Positions 46,076-54,859 of a stretch of 64,000 nt of DNA are shown here, piece by piece; within the stretch, counting starts at the first letter, position 1, and every line of letters begins with the position of its first letter. The position numbers were made by a program, and so were the translations under genes. The stretch lies in the NCBI RefSeq assembly GCF_000423565.1, contig NZ_AUIF01000011.1:186001-250000 (forward strand), in the 5' to 3' direction. The DNA is from Runella zeae DSM 19591 (GTDB taxonomy: Bacteria; Bacteroidota; Bacteroidia; Cytophagales; Spirosomataceae). The notes beneath the pieces are model-generated. The model had not been told where the DNA came from, made no database searches, and saw only the letters and a program-made list of their open reading frames with translations.

Positions 46076-46079
46076 CTAT

Positions 46080-46457
46080 TTATTCACCAATCAATTCTTT
46101 ATATGCTTCTACTGAGAGTAAACTTTCAACAGAACCAGTGATTTTGACACGAATCATCCAACCTTGTCCATAGGGATCTTCGTTGACTAATTCGGGAGAG
46201 GATTCCAATTCTTCATTGAATTCTAGGATTTCGCCAGTGACTGGTATGAATAAGTCTGAAACTGTTTTAACCGCTTCTACGGTTCCAAAAATCTCTCCTT
46301 CTTCAATAGTTTGTCCAACAGTCGTAATGTCGACGTACACAATGTCACCCAATTCTCTTTGGGCAAAATCTGTGATTCCTACTACGGCAGTATCGTCACC
46401 TTCTAGGCGAATCCATTCATGGTCTTTTGTGTATTTAAGCTCTGCTGGGAATGTCAT
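46080..46457 (-). CDS. gcvH: Glycine cleavage system H protein
   Basis: Lipoyl carrier that shuttles the aminomethyl group between the P, T and L proteins of glycine cleavage. 125 residues with the start [20 protein letters not shown], the motif [17 protein letters not shown] and the lipoylated lysine K64 in [14 protein letters not shown]. The P and T genes are not in the window. It starts at ATG, divergent from the glycosidase-like gene. Confidence 0.97.
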   Translation of the reverse strand: MTFPAELKYTKDHEWIRLEGDDTAVVGITDFAQRELGDIVYVDITTVGQTIEEGEIFGTVEAVKTVSDLFIPVTGEILEFNEELESSPELVNEDPYGQGWMIRVKITGSVESLLSVEAYKELIGE

Positions 46458-46544
46458 GGTTTGTTGAGGCTTTATATTTGGGCGTGCAAGATAATACGAA
46501 AAGATAAATTATGCGAAATCCCTTTACTACTTTACCTGTTTTTC

Positions 46545-46617
46545 TAAAACGCTTTTATTTCCCTTTGCTAAGCCTCAAGTGTTTGGCTAAGGAGAATATT
46601 CTCATAAAACGCTTTTT
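46545..46617. repeat. Direct repeat and palindrome in the gcvH/glycosidase control region
   Basis: TAAAACGCTTTT occurs at 46545-46556 and 46605-46616, exactly 60 bp apart, and the perfect palindrome GAGAATATTCTC (46592-46603) adjoins the second copy. They lie in the 186-bp divergent gap, 27-99 bp before the plus-strand gene. Regulatory-site character is likely but unproven. Confidence 0.35.
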
Positions 46618-46643
46618 AACGATAAGTAAACCCCTAAATCTCT

Positions 46644-48632
46644 ATGAAAATTTTACGTTTCTTTTTCCTATTTTTTGTAGTTCTAAAAGCATCTTCCCAA
46701 ACCTCTCTGCGGCGTTCTGAGAGTTTTTTTGGTCTTCATTTTGATTTCCACGCAAGTCTTAAAGATACGCTAATCGGCAAAACGCTCACCGACAAAATGA
46801 TTGACTCCCTTCTCAAAAAAGTAAAGCCTGATTTTATCCAAGTAGATTGCAAAGGACACCCTGGCGTGACGAGCTATCCTACAAAGGTGGGGCATAAACC
46901 CAAGCATTTTGAGAAAGATATATTGAAACTTTTTAGAGAGGTAACACGCCGCAATGGAGTAGCATTGTATGTTCATTATTCGGGGGTTTGGGACGACGAA
47001 GCTGCTAAAAATCATCCACAATGGGCTAGAATTGGCGCAGACGGGAAGGCCGATCCACAAAAAATATCGTTTTGGGGAGCTTACTCCGATAGCCTTTTGA
47101 TTCCTCAATTAAAAGAAATCAGTGACTATGGCGTAGATGGGGTGTGGGTCGATGGGGACTGCTGGGCTACCAACCCCGACTATTCGCCCAAAGCCATCGA
47201 AGAGTTTCGAAGTACCACTGGTATTCAAGAGATTCCTCGAAAAAAAACAGACCCTCATTATGATAAGTGGCTCGAATTTCATCGAGTGGCTTTTCGGCGA
47301 TATGTACGTAAATATACCGATGTCCTCCATGCTTATAATCCTCGGTTTCAGGTAGCAAGCAACTGGTCGTTTTCGGCCATGATGCCCGAAAAGGTCGATA
47401 TAAATGTTGATTTTTTATCTGGCGACACAGAGCCGCTCAACGGAGCCAATCAGTCTGGTTTTCAGGCGCGCTGCCTAGCCCCTCAAGGCAAACCGTGGGA
47501 TTTGATGTCTTGGAGTTTTGGTTATGGTTGGGAAGACCAAGTCAAATCTCCCAAAAATGCTGCCCAACTTTCACAAGAAGCCGCCCAAGTGATTTCGATG
47601 GGAGGTGGCTATCAGGCGTATTGGACCCAAAATCACGATGGAAGCCTTCCCACTTATGCCTATGGAACTATGGCTGAATTGGCTACATTTTGCCGTCAAC
47701 GCCAACCGTTTTGTCAAAATACCAAGCCTGTGCCACAAATTGCTATCTTGTATTCCAACGAAGGTTATAAAAGCGAAATCACCACTGTTTACAATACAGG
47801 CGACCGCAAACTAGAGCCCATGATTGGGGTCCTTAATGCGCTTTTGTATAGTCAATTTTCGACCGAGATATTACAAGAGCATCATCTAAAGGGACATACA
47901 AAAGAATATCCGCTTATCGTGATTCCTGAGTGGAAAAAAATAAATGCTGACCTTCATAAAGAACTGATTGAATATGTCCAACAAGGCGGAAATCTACTGG
48001 TGATTGGGGCTCAAACAATCAAAATGTTTGAACCACAATTAGGCGTTCGTTTAAGCCCGACGACTCAAGTCATTCCGAATTGGGGCTTTGGCAATTTGCT
48101 TACTGGTACAAAAGCTACTTTTCAGCCCTTTGAGCCACTTCCCACGACTCAGACTTTTGGACAGTGGTTTTCGCAGGGAGATACCCGATATGGCGAAGGT
48201 CCTATTGCGTCGATTGCTTCTTTGGGAAAAGGTAAAATAGGGGCTATTTATTTTAATTTTGGGGAACAACACTTCAAACGAGAAACCTATATTGGACGGG
48301 ACTTTTTGGGCCAAATGGCTCATCAACTTTTCCAGCCTAAGCTAACGGTGAGTGGCTCCAAATTTGTGAATGTGGCTTTGAATCAAAAAAATGGAACGCT
48401 TTATGCCAATCTCATCAATATGGCAGGCAACCATGCCAACAAAGCAATCCATGCTAGTGACGACATACCGCCTTTATCTAATCTGAAAGTTATGGTTAAA
48501 TCCTCCCAACGCCCCCAAAAGGTCGTGCTCCAGCCCGAAAATAAGCCCCTAGACTTTGCGTATAAAAATGGAGAGGTAGTCTTTATAATAAGTAAATTAA
48601 ATATTCACTCGATAGTCGAAATCAAACTATGA
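46644..48632 (+). CDS. Exported TIM-barrel glycosidase-like protein
   Basis: 662 residues with signal peptide MKILRFFFLFFVVLKASSQ. The first 330 residues look like a (beta/alpha)8 glycoside hydrolase: HFDFHAS, PDFIQVDCKGHPG, GVALYVHYSGVWDDE, and strand 4 YGVDGVWVDGDCW with acidic residues D165, D170 and D172 as candidates for the nucleophile. A second domain of beta-galactosidase trimerisation or amidotransferase type follows (PQIAILYSNEGY, LLVIGAQTIKMFEP), then a beta domain. This matches the alpha-L-fucosidase-like and hypothetical glycosyl hydrolase 6 group, but the substrate is not certain. Its stop overlaps the start of the next gene (ATGA), so the two are co-translated. Confidence 0.7.
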   Translation: MKILRFFFLFFVVLKASSQTSLRRSESFFGLHFDFHASLKDTLIGKTLTDKMIDSLLKKVKPDFIQVDCKGHPGVTSYPTKVGHKPKHFEKDILKLFREVTRRNGVALYVHYSGVWDDEAAKNHPQWARIGADGKADPQKISFWGAYSDSLLIPQLKEISDYGVDGVWVDGDCWATNPDYSPKAIEEFRSTTGIQEIPRKKTDPHYDKWLEFHRVAFRRYVRKYTDVLHAYNPRFQVASNWSFSAMMPEKVDINVDFLSGDTEPLNGANQSGFQARCLAPQGKPWDLMSWSFGYGWEDQVKSPKNAAQLSQEAAQVISMGGGYQAYWTQNHDGSLPTYAYGTMAELATFCRQRQPFCQNTKPVPQIAILYSNEGYKSEITTVYNTGDRKLEPMIGVLNALLYSQFSTEILQEHHLKGHTKEYPLIVIPEWKKINADLHKELIEYVQQGGNLLVIGAQTIKMFEPQLGVRLSPTTQVIPNWGFGNLLTGTKATFQPFEPLPTTQTFGQWFSQGDTRYGEGPIASIASLGKGKIGAIYFNFGEQHFKRETYIGRDFLGQMAHQLFQPKLTVSGSKFVNVALNQKNGTLYANLINMAGNHANKAIHASDDIPPLSNLKVMVKSSQRPQKVVLQPENKPLDFAYKNGEVVFIISKLNIHSIVEIKL

Positions 48633-50143
48633 TTTTGTTGCAAGCTTTTTCTGATTGGGCGGCGTTTTTTGGGCGATTTCACCCCGTTTTAGTTCATTTA
48701 CCCATTGGTTTTTTGATTTTAGCAGTATTGCTTGAAATAGGTCGATTGACTCATAAAATTGATGTAAAAGAATCCACCGTTTCATTTGTTTTGTTTTGGA
48801 CAGCCATTGGAGCTACGCTTTCTTGTGTTGCAGGCTATTTGCTTTCGTTAGGTGGTGGATATGAAGAAAATCTTTTGAACGAACACCAATGGCAGGGGAT
48901 TTGGGTGGCAGTGGCTTCATGGATAGCTTGGGCATCTAAAGCTGATTTTTTTGTCAACAAAATTCCTTTCGGAAGTCTTTTGTACTTACCTGCCTTGGCC
49001 ATTGGTAGCTTCTTTACCCTTTCAGCGGGTCATCATGGAGGCTCACTTACTCACGGCGAAGGTTTTTTGACCCAAGAAACCCCCGAACCTTTCAGAGGAT
49101 GGATTGGCATGGAACCTAAACCAGAAAAAGGAACCGACGAAATCAAACCCATTGCGGATATAAATAATGCGATGGTATTTCAAGATGTAGTTAATCCTAT
49201 TCTGAAGGCTCGTTGTGTTCAATGTCACAATGCCTCCAAATCAAAAGGAGATTTGCGCATGGATGGTATTGAATTCCTGAAAAAAGGCGGAGAAAATGGC
49301 CCTATCATTGTGAATGGCAAAGGCCAAGAAAGTGAGCTAATCAAACGCTGTCTTTTGCCGCTTGAAGACGACAACCACATGCCACCCAAAGGAAAAACGC
49401 AGCTGAACGATACCCAAATAGCCATTTTGTCGTGGTGGATAGACCAAGGAGCGCCCTTTGACAAAAAAGTAGCCGACTTAAAAACCCCAGACGACATAAA
49501 ACCTGCCTTAGCTTCGTTGAGTTCAGGAGCTACTTCCACCGCATCTAGCTCTTCTGTAAGTGGCCCCGCTCCCGAATCTCCCGTTTTTTCGGCAAAAGTA
49601 GCAGCAGGTGACCCTAAAGCTATAGAAGCCCTAAAAAAAGCAAGTTTGTTGGTGATTCCTGTTGCTAGTGGAAGCAATCTATTGGAAGTAAACGCCGTCA
49701 ATGTAAACTCTCTTACCGACGCCCAAATCGCACTACTTGAACCCATCAAAGAGCAAATCGTTTGGCTAAAGCTGGGTGATACCAAAATCACCGACCAAGC
49801 TGCCGCTACTTTTGCCAAACTAAAAAACTTACAAAAACTTAATTTAGAAAATACGGGTATTAGCGATGCAACCCTTCGCCAAATCAAGATGTTGACTTAT
49901 CTTGAATATCTCAATCTTGTAAATACTCAAGTGACCGATGCAGGCCTTAAAGAACTCAGCTCCCTACCAAACTTGCGTAGCCTTCATTTGTGGCAATCCA
50001 AAGCGACAGAGGCAGGAGTGGCGGCATTGAAGCAAGCGAAGCCCAATATTGACATCACAGTGGGTATCACGCAGCAACAAATGGCCGAATTTATCAAAGC
50101 AGGTGAAGCAGCACAAAAAGCAGAAGAGGCCAAGAAAAAATAA
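48629..50143 (+). CDS. DUF2231, cytochrome c and leucine-rich-repeat fusion protein
   Basis: 504 residues. The N-terminus has four membrane helices (FHPVLVHLPIGFLILAVLLE onward), the DUF2231 module. A cytochrome c domain of the planctomycete type follows with the heme motif C196-VQ-C199-H200 (ILKARCVQCHNASKSKGDLR) and the distal methionine region DDNHMPPKGKTQL. After a Ser/Ala/Pro linker (about 300-330) come leucine-rich repeats (LKNLQKLNLENTGISDATLR; YLEYLNLVNTQVTDAGLKEL; LRSLHLWQSKATEAGVAAL). The end is basic and helical. Such proteins are found in Planctomycetes and Bacteroidota and are assumed to work at the membrane in electron transfer linked to polymer use. The ATGA overlap with the glycosidase-like gene suggests a joint role. 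Confidence 0.85.
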   Translation: MILLQAFSDWAAFFGRFHPVLVHLPIGFLILAVLLEIGRLTHKIDVKESTVSFVLFWTAIGATLSCVAGYLLSLGGGYEENLLNEHQWQGIWVAVASWIAWASKADFFVNKIPFGSLLYLPALAIGSFFTLSAGHHGGSLTHGEGFLTQETPEPFRGWIGMEPKPEKGTDEIKPIADINNAMVFQDVVNPILKARCVQCHNASKSKGDLRMDGIEFLKKGGENGPIIVNGKGQESELIKRCLLPLEDDNHMPPKGKTQLNDTQIAILSWWIDQGAPFDKKVADLKTPDDIKPALASLSSGATSTASSSSVSGPAPESPVFSAKVAAGDPKAIEALKKASLLVIPVASGSNLLEVNAVNVNSLTDAQIALLEPIKEQIVWLKLGDTKITDQAAATFAKLKNLQKLNLENTGISDATLRQIKMLTYLEYLNLVNTQVTDAGLKELSSLPNLRSLHLWQSKATEAGVAALKQAKPNIDITVGITQQQMAEFIKAGEAAQKAEEAKKK

Positions 50144-50144
50144 T

Positions 50145-50912
50145 TCAGTCTTCCAAAATAGCAACTACACGTGCGGGGGCAGCTGATGCCCCCACAATTT
50201 TTAGAGGGAAGACACAAATTTTAAACCCAAAAGGTGGCAATTGATTAAGATTGACAAGCTGCTCAATGTGACAGTATTCTTTGTCTCTCCCTACCAAATG
50301 AGCTTGCCAAAACAATTCCGCATCATTGGTTTCTTTGGCTTTCTGAATCATGTAGCGCATAGGCAAATCCCAGCCCCATTGATCTATACCCATTACCTTA
50401 ATTCCTTGGTCAATGAGCCACTCGGTGGCTTCCTTACTCATTCCTGTGCCTACGTCTGCAAATTGCTTCGTTCCATTGTATTGGTCTCTTCCGGTCTTGA
50501 TAAGCACAATCATGCCCTTTTTCAAAAAAGCCCCCGTTTTAAGTAAATCCTGCTTAATATCCTCTACAGTAATAACCTCAAAATCAGGCTTATGACTCAT
50601 ATCTATCACAACACCCTCCCCATAGCACCATTCTAGCGGAATCTCATCAATGGTTTTGGCAGGTTTGCCCCCTACCGTCGGATAATAATGCCAAGGAGCA
50701 TCAATATGAGTAGTAGCATGAACCCCCATATGCTTGATGGTATCATCAGCCCAACCCTCAAAGCCTTTGGGATATAAGCGAAAAGGTAGCCCCAAAAAAC
50801 GAATCAACCACTTCGCTGCTCGATGAGGTTTATGTTTTATTTTTACTCTCATAAACCATGGGTCTTGTTGGTTATAACGAATAGGCTTAGATAAATCAAT
50901 AATTTTTGACAT
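50145..50912 (-). CDS. Cyclase family (kynurenine formamidase-like) metal hydrolase
   Basis: 255 residues of the cyclase/KynB family, manganese or zinc amide hydrolases. The metal motif appears as HMGVHATTHIDAPWHYYP (family form HxGTHxDxPxH), followed by the conserved EIPLEWCYGEGVVIDMSHKP and KKGMIVLIKTGRDQYN. Kynurenine formamidase and related enzymes have this fold, but nothing in the context shows tryptophan breakdown, so the substrate is open. It is convergent with the previous gene with a single base between the stop codons and no terminator visible. Confidence 0.82.
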   Translation of the reverse strand: MSKIIDLSKPIRYNQQDPWFMRVKIKHKPHRAAKWLIRFLGLPFRLYPKGFEGWADDTIKHMGVHATTHIDAPWHYYPTVGGKPAKTIDEIPLEWCYGEGVVIDMSHKPDFEVITVEDIKQDLLKTGAFLKKGMIVLIKTGRDQYNGTKQFADVGTGMSKEATEWLIDQGIKVMGIDQWGWDLPMRYMIQKAKETNDAELFWQAHLVGRDKEYCHIEQLVNLNQLPPFGFKICVFPLKIVGASAAPARVVAILED

Positions 50913-50962
50913 AGCTTTTCAAAAAAATATTAGCTCTTATTTCTCATTTCATATTTTTACTT

Positions 50963-51010
50963 TTATGAGTTTATTAATTAACAGTAAAGTGCCTAACAAT
51001 AAACTCATAA
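50963..51010. repeat. 13-bp perfect inverted repeat before murD
   Basis: TTATGAGTTTATT (50963-50975) and AATAAACTCATAA (50998-51010), 22 nt apart, in the 240-bp AT-rich gap between two divergent genes. The rest of the gap holds long A/T tracts; TACCTTTA near 51056 resembles a -7 element with a final A, without a clear -33. Confidence 0.5.
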
Positions 51011-51152
51011 GCTCAAAAATACCACTATTCTATTAAACATATTTCTTTAAATATATACCTTTAGAGCTTTTCTTTTCTTTGCAATTTCTTCTAAAAAAGC
51101 CTTATTTTGGCTCTAAGTTTCTTTTTCTGCTTTTACCCCATATATAATAAAA

Positions 51153-52505
51153 ATGTCTAGAAGTGCCTTCAAAATCGTCGTATTAGGCGGAGGTGAAAGT
51201 GGCGTAGGTGCTGCTTTATTGGCAAAAGCCAAAGGATTTGATGTTTTTCTTTCGGATAAAAGCCTTTTATCAGACGATTATAGGGCTATTCTTCATTCCA
51301 ATCAGATTTCTTTTGAAGAAGGTCAGCACGACACACAACGCATACTTGCTGCCGATGAAATCATCAAAAGCCCTGGTATCCCCGACAAAGTACCTTTGAT
51401 ACAACAACTGCTCGCGCAGGGAACACCCATTATTTCTGAAATAGAGTTTGCGGCTCGTTATACAAAAGCAAAGACAATCGCAATCACTGGCAGCAATGGA
51501 AAAACAACCACCACCCTGCTTACTTATCATTTACTGAAATCTGCCGGAATCAATGTAGGGCTCGCTGGCAATATTGGGGAGAGCTTTGCAAAACAAGTTA
51601 TTGAAGATAAATTTGATTGGTTTGTACTGGAAATCAGCAGTTTTCAGCTCGACAACATGTTTAACTTTAAAGCAGATGTTGGTATTTTGTTAAATATTAC
51701 CCCCGATCACCTTGATCGCTATGAGTATTCTTTCCAAAACTATATCAATTCCAAATTTCGTCTGTTGCAAAACATGCAACCTGACGATGACTTCATTTAT
51801 TTTATAGACAATGAGGCTATCGCCAAAGAGCTTCAATACAAACATTTCAATGTCAATCATTTACCCATTTCTTTCTTAAAAAAGGAAACTAATGGTGGTT
51901 TTTTTAATAACGGGAAGTTGGAAGTAACGTATCATACTCGTACTTTTGACATAAGAGCAGACGAGCTACCCCTCAAAGGTCCTCACAATGCTATCAATGC
52001 AATGGCAGCTACCTTGGCAGCGATGGCGGTGGGATTGAATAATGAACAAATAAAACAGGGATTATTGAGTTTTCGAAATGCGGCTCACCGGCTGGAGCCG
52101 ATTGCAAAAATCAACGATGTTTTATTTGTTAATGATTCAAAAGCGACCAATGTTGATTCAGTTTTTTATGCTCTCAACAGTTACGATACCCCAATCATAT
52201 GGATAGCTGGCGGAATCGACAAAGGCAACGACTATACCCAAGTCGAGACTTTGGCCCGTCAAAAAGTAAAAGCCCTTATCTGTCTGGGCAAAGAAAATAG
52301 CAAACTTCTCTCGTTTTTCACCCCTATCGTTCCACTTGTCATTGAGACACAGGACGTTAAGGAGGCGGTACGGTACGCTTTGTCATTGGCTAAGGCTGAT
52401 GATGTGGTGTTGCTCTCGCCTGCTTGCGCCAGTTTTGACTTGTTCAAAAACTATGAAGACCGTGGCGAACAATTCAAAGCGGCGGTGCTGAGTTTTGTAC
52501 CCTAA
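51153..52505 (+). CDS. murD: UDP-N-acetylmuramoylalanine--D-glutamate ligase
   Basis: Adds D-glutamate to UDP-MurNAc-L-Ala in the cytoplasm. 450 residues: N-terminal Rossmann part (VVLGGGESGVGAALLAKAKG), ATP-binding ITGSNGKTTTTLLTYH, conserved LEISSFQLDNM and ITPDHLDRYEYSF, then AHRLEPIAKINDVLFVNDSK ATNVDS in the C-terminal domain. It opens the division cluster here, followed 21 bp later by ftsW. The usual upstream genes are missing. Confidence 0.97.
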   Translation: MSRSAFKIVVLGGGESGVGAALLAKAKGFDVFLSDKSLLSDDYRAILHSNQISFEEGQHDTQRILAADEIIKSPGIPDKVPLIQQLLAQGTPIISEIEFAARYTKAKTIAITGSNGKTTTTLLTYHLLKSAGINVGLAGNIGESFAKQVIEDKFDWFVLEISSFQLDNMFNFKADVGILLNITPDHLDRYEYSFQNYINSKFRLLQNMQPDDDFIYFIDNEAIAKELQYKHFNVNHLPISFLKKETNGGFFNNGKLEVTYHTRTFDIRADELPLKGPHNAINAMAATLAAMAVGLNNEQIKQGLLSFRNAAHRLEPIAKINDVLFVNDSKATNVDSVFYALNSYDTPIIWIAGGIDKGNDYTQVETLARQKVKALICLGKENSKLLSFFTPIVPLVIETQDVKEAVRYALSLAKADDVVLLSPACASFDLFKNYEDRGEQFKAAVLSFVP

Positions 52506-52526
52506 TCCATAAAAACGAATATAGAG

Positions 52527-53702
52527 ATGAATGCTTTTGAATCCCAAGAAGGTAGCCTACACCCCCCGCAAAATCGTTGGCAATTTATCAAGCAATGGCT
52601 GCGTCGTAATCTAAAAGGCGATACAGTCATTTGGATTATTGTAGCATTACTATCCTTGGTGAGTATGCTTATTGTTTACAGTGCCACGGGGACTTTGGCC
52701 TATCAACGAGGCGGCGGATATCCTGAGATTTTTTTATTTAAGCACGTATTTTTTACAGGTATTGGGCTTCTGGTGATGTGGCGTATACATCTTGTCAATT
52801 ACACCTATTTTTCGCGCTTATCAAGGGCAGCCTTACTGATTTCTATTCCTCTGCTCATCTTAGTAAAAGTAGCTGGGGTTACCATCAACGGAGCTACTCG
52901 CTGGCTAGCTATCCCCGGTACTGGACTTACTTTTCAACCCGCTGATTTTGCACGTTTAGCTCTCATTGCCAACTTGGCTGCCATGCTAGCCAAACGTCAG
53001 CGGGTACAATACGACTGGGGAGTGCTCGGCAAAATGATCGCTTGGGTGGTCATTATTTGTTTTTTTATTGCACTCACTAGTACCTCCACCGCTTTTCTGT
53101 TAGGTTTTACGTGTTTCTTGATGTTTTATGTAGGTAGGGTTCCTGCCAAATACCTCATCGCAATGCTTATCGCTCTAGCAGCAGTAGGAGCCTTAGGGCT
53201 TATAGTTGGTCAGCGATTCGAAACCGCCAAAGGACGTATTGAGCGATTTGTCAAGCAAGACGAATATCAGGCAAAGCAAGGTTTTATTGCTATCGCAAAC
53301 GGCGGTACCATAGGTCAAGGTCTTGGCAATAGTCATCAGAGAAATTACTTAACTCAAGCTTATTCTGATTTTATTTATGCCATTATCGTGGAAGAATATG
53401 GCTTGTTGGGTGGGATTTTTATTATGCTTTTATACACTGTTTTGCTAGTAAGAGGAGTTCAAAATATCAACGAAACAAATCGAGCTTTTGGGGGTCTGCT
53501 TTCTGCGGGACTCACACTAAGTATTGGCTTACAGGCTTTTACAAATATGGCAGTAGCCGTTGGTATATTTCCAGTGACAGGACAGCCCCTTCCTCTACTC
53601 AGTATGGGCGGTACCTCCGTATTATTTACGTGTATATCTCTCGGTATTATCCTAAGTGTAAGCAGAGGAGAAGTCGACGAAAGTAAAATGTTAAGAGAAT
53701 GA
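52527..53702 (+). CDS. ftsW: SEDS peptidoglycan polymerase FtsW
   Basis: 391-residue membrane protein of the SEDS family with about 10 helices; FtsW polymerises glycan strands at the septum together with a class B PBP. Marks: GATRWLAIPGTGLTFQPADF A region, the SEDS loop GRIERFVKQDEYQAKQGFIA IANGG, and the end TGQPLPLLSMGGTSVLFTCI. Its stop overlaps the murG ATG (ATGA), so the two are translationally coupled. Assigned FtsW rather than RodA because of the location in the division cluster. Confidence 0.95.
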   Translation: MNAFESQEGSLHPPQNRWQFIKQWLRRNLKGDTVIWIIVALLSLVSMLIVYSATGTLAYQRGGGYPEIFLFKHVFFTGIGLLVMWRIHLVNYTYFSRLSRAALLISIPLLILVKVAGVTINGATRWLAIPGTGLTFQPADFARLALIANLAAMLAKRQRVQYDWGVLGKMIAWVVIICFFIALTSTSTAFLLGFTCFLMFYVGRVPAKYLIAMLIALAAVGALGLIVGQRFETAKGRIERFVKQDEYQAKQGFIAIANGGTIGQGLGNSHQRNYLTQAYSDFIYAIIVEEYGLLGGIFIMLLYTVLLVRGVQNINETNRAFGGLLSAGLTLSIGLQAFTNMAVAVGIFPVTGQPLPLLSMGGTSVLFTCISLGIILSVSRGEVDESKMLRE

Positions 53703-54790
53703 TAAAAAAAGTTATCATAAGCGGTGGTGGTACAGGTGGACATATCTACCCGGCGATTGCGATTGCCAATGCCCTCAAAGCCATCGACCCTTCCATAGAG
53801 ATTTTGTTTGTAGGCGCTTTAGGAAAAATGGAAATGGAAAAAGTACCCAAAGCTGGCTATGAAATTATTGGATTGCCTATTTCAGGAATCAAGCGAGAAT
53901 TGTCGCTAGATAATCTGTCTTTTCCTATCAAGCTCACAAGGAGTTTGCTGAAAGCCAGAAGCATCATCAATAGCTTCAAGCCTGATGTAGCTATTGGAGT
54001 AGGGGGGTTTGCAAGTGGTCCTCTTTTGATGATTGCTTCTTTGATGGGAATCCCCACATTGATACAAGAGCAAAATTCGTATGCTGGTATTACCAACAAA
54101 TTGCTAGCCAAAAGAGCAAGAGCTATCTGTGTAGCCTATCCCCACATGGAAGCTTTTTTTCCAAAAAACAAACTTAAACTCACAGGCAATCCCGTCAGAA
54201 GTGATATTTTGAATGTAGAACATAAACGCCAACAAGCTTATGAGCATTTTGGACTTCAGCCCAACCGCAAAACACTACTGGTGATAGGAGGGAGCTTAGG
54301 TGCCAAAACAATCAATGAAAGCATTGAAGCTGGATTGAAGTTGATCATAGAGTCGGGTTATCAAATACTTTGGCAGACGGGCAAACCTTATGCAGACAAG
54401 GCTAAATCAGCCGTAGAAAATCTAAAAACTGCTTATGTAAAGACATCGGATTTTATCTATGAAATGGATTTGGCTTATGCCTTGGCCGATGTAGTAGTAT
54501 CTAGGGCAGGAGCCTTGTCGGTATCAGAGCTATGCTTGGTGGCAAAACCAGCCATTTTAGTTCCTTTTCCTTTTGCCTCAGAGGATCATCAAACCAAAAA
54601 TGCGATGAGCCTCGTAGAACAAAATGCAGCTTTACTTGTGAAAGACAAAGACGCCAAAGAAGAACTTGTTCAGACGGCATTGAGGCTTTTACAAGATACT
54701 GCCAAACAACGTGAATTAAGTATTAACATTAAAAAATTAGCAAAACCAGACGCAGCTACGGATATTGCTCAAGCTATTCTACAGCTTTGA
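53699..54790 (+). CDS. murG: UDP-GlcNAc--lipid I N-acetylglucosaminyl transferase MurG
   Basis: Membrane-associated GT28 glycosyltransferase that makes lipid II. 363 residues, with the opening ISGGGTGGHIYPAIAIANAL (lipid I contact), GVGGFASGPLLMIASLMGIP, QEQNSYAGITNKLLAKRA and the UDP-GlcNAc site VVSRAGALSVSELCLVAKPA. The last residues match the family. It overlaps ftsW by 4 bp. Confidence 0.97.
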   Translation: MIKKVIISGGGTGGHIYPAIAIANALKAIDPSIEILFVGALGKMEMEKVPKAGYEIIGLPISGIKRELSLDNLSFPIKLTRSLLKARSIINSFKPDVAIGVGGFASGPLLMIASLMGIPTLIQEQNSYAGITNKLLAKRARAICVAYPHMEAFFPKNKLKLTGNPVRSDILNVEHKRQQAYEHFGLQPNRKTLLVIGGSLGAKTINESIEAGLKLIIESGYQILWQTGKPYADKAKSAVENLKTAYVKTSDFIYEMDLAYALADVVVSRAGALSVSELCLVAKPAILVPFPFASEDHQTKNAMSLVEQNAALLVKDKDAKEELVQTALRLLQDTAKQRELSINIKKLAKPDAATDIAQAILQL

Positions 54791-54825
54791 TGATATTTTA
54801 TTCTGTGAATCTCGTTTATATACGT

Positions 54826-54844
54826 TGTAGATGTTTCATCTACA
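54826..54844 (+). repeat. Hairpin between murG and murC
   Basis: TGTAGATG-TTT-CATCTACA, a perfect 8-bp stem, 36 bp after murG and 16 bp before murC. There is no T-run, so it is not a standard terminator. It may influence murC translation or mRNA decay; unproven. Confidence 0.4.
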
Positions 54845-54859
54845 CAAAACCTCAAAACC

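Noticed and set aside
46473-46480. TATATTTG as promoter -7 box
   Set aside because: No TTG at the right distance upstream (only one 9 bp away), and the first plus-strand gene starts 160 bp later.
46511-46720. 69-codon frame before the glycosidase-like gene
   Set aside because: It overlaps the real start and signal peptide of the next gene in another frame and has no family features.
49225-49887. 220-codon open frame opposite the DUF2231/cytochrome/LRR gene
   Set aside because: Antisense shadow; the plus-strand frame carries the heme motif and repeats, the minus-strand frame shows only low-complexity sequence.
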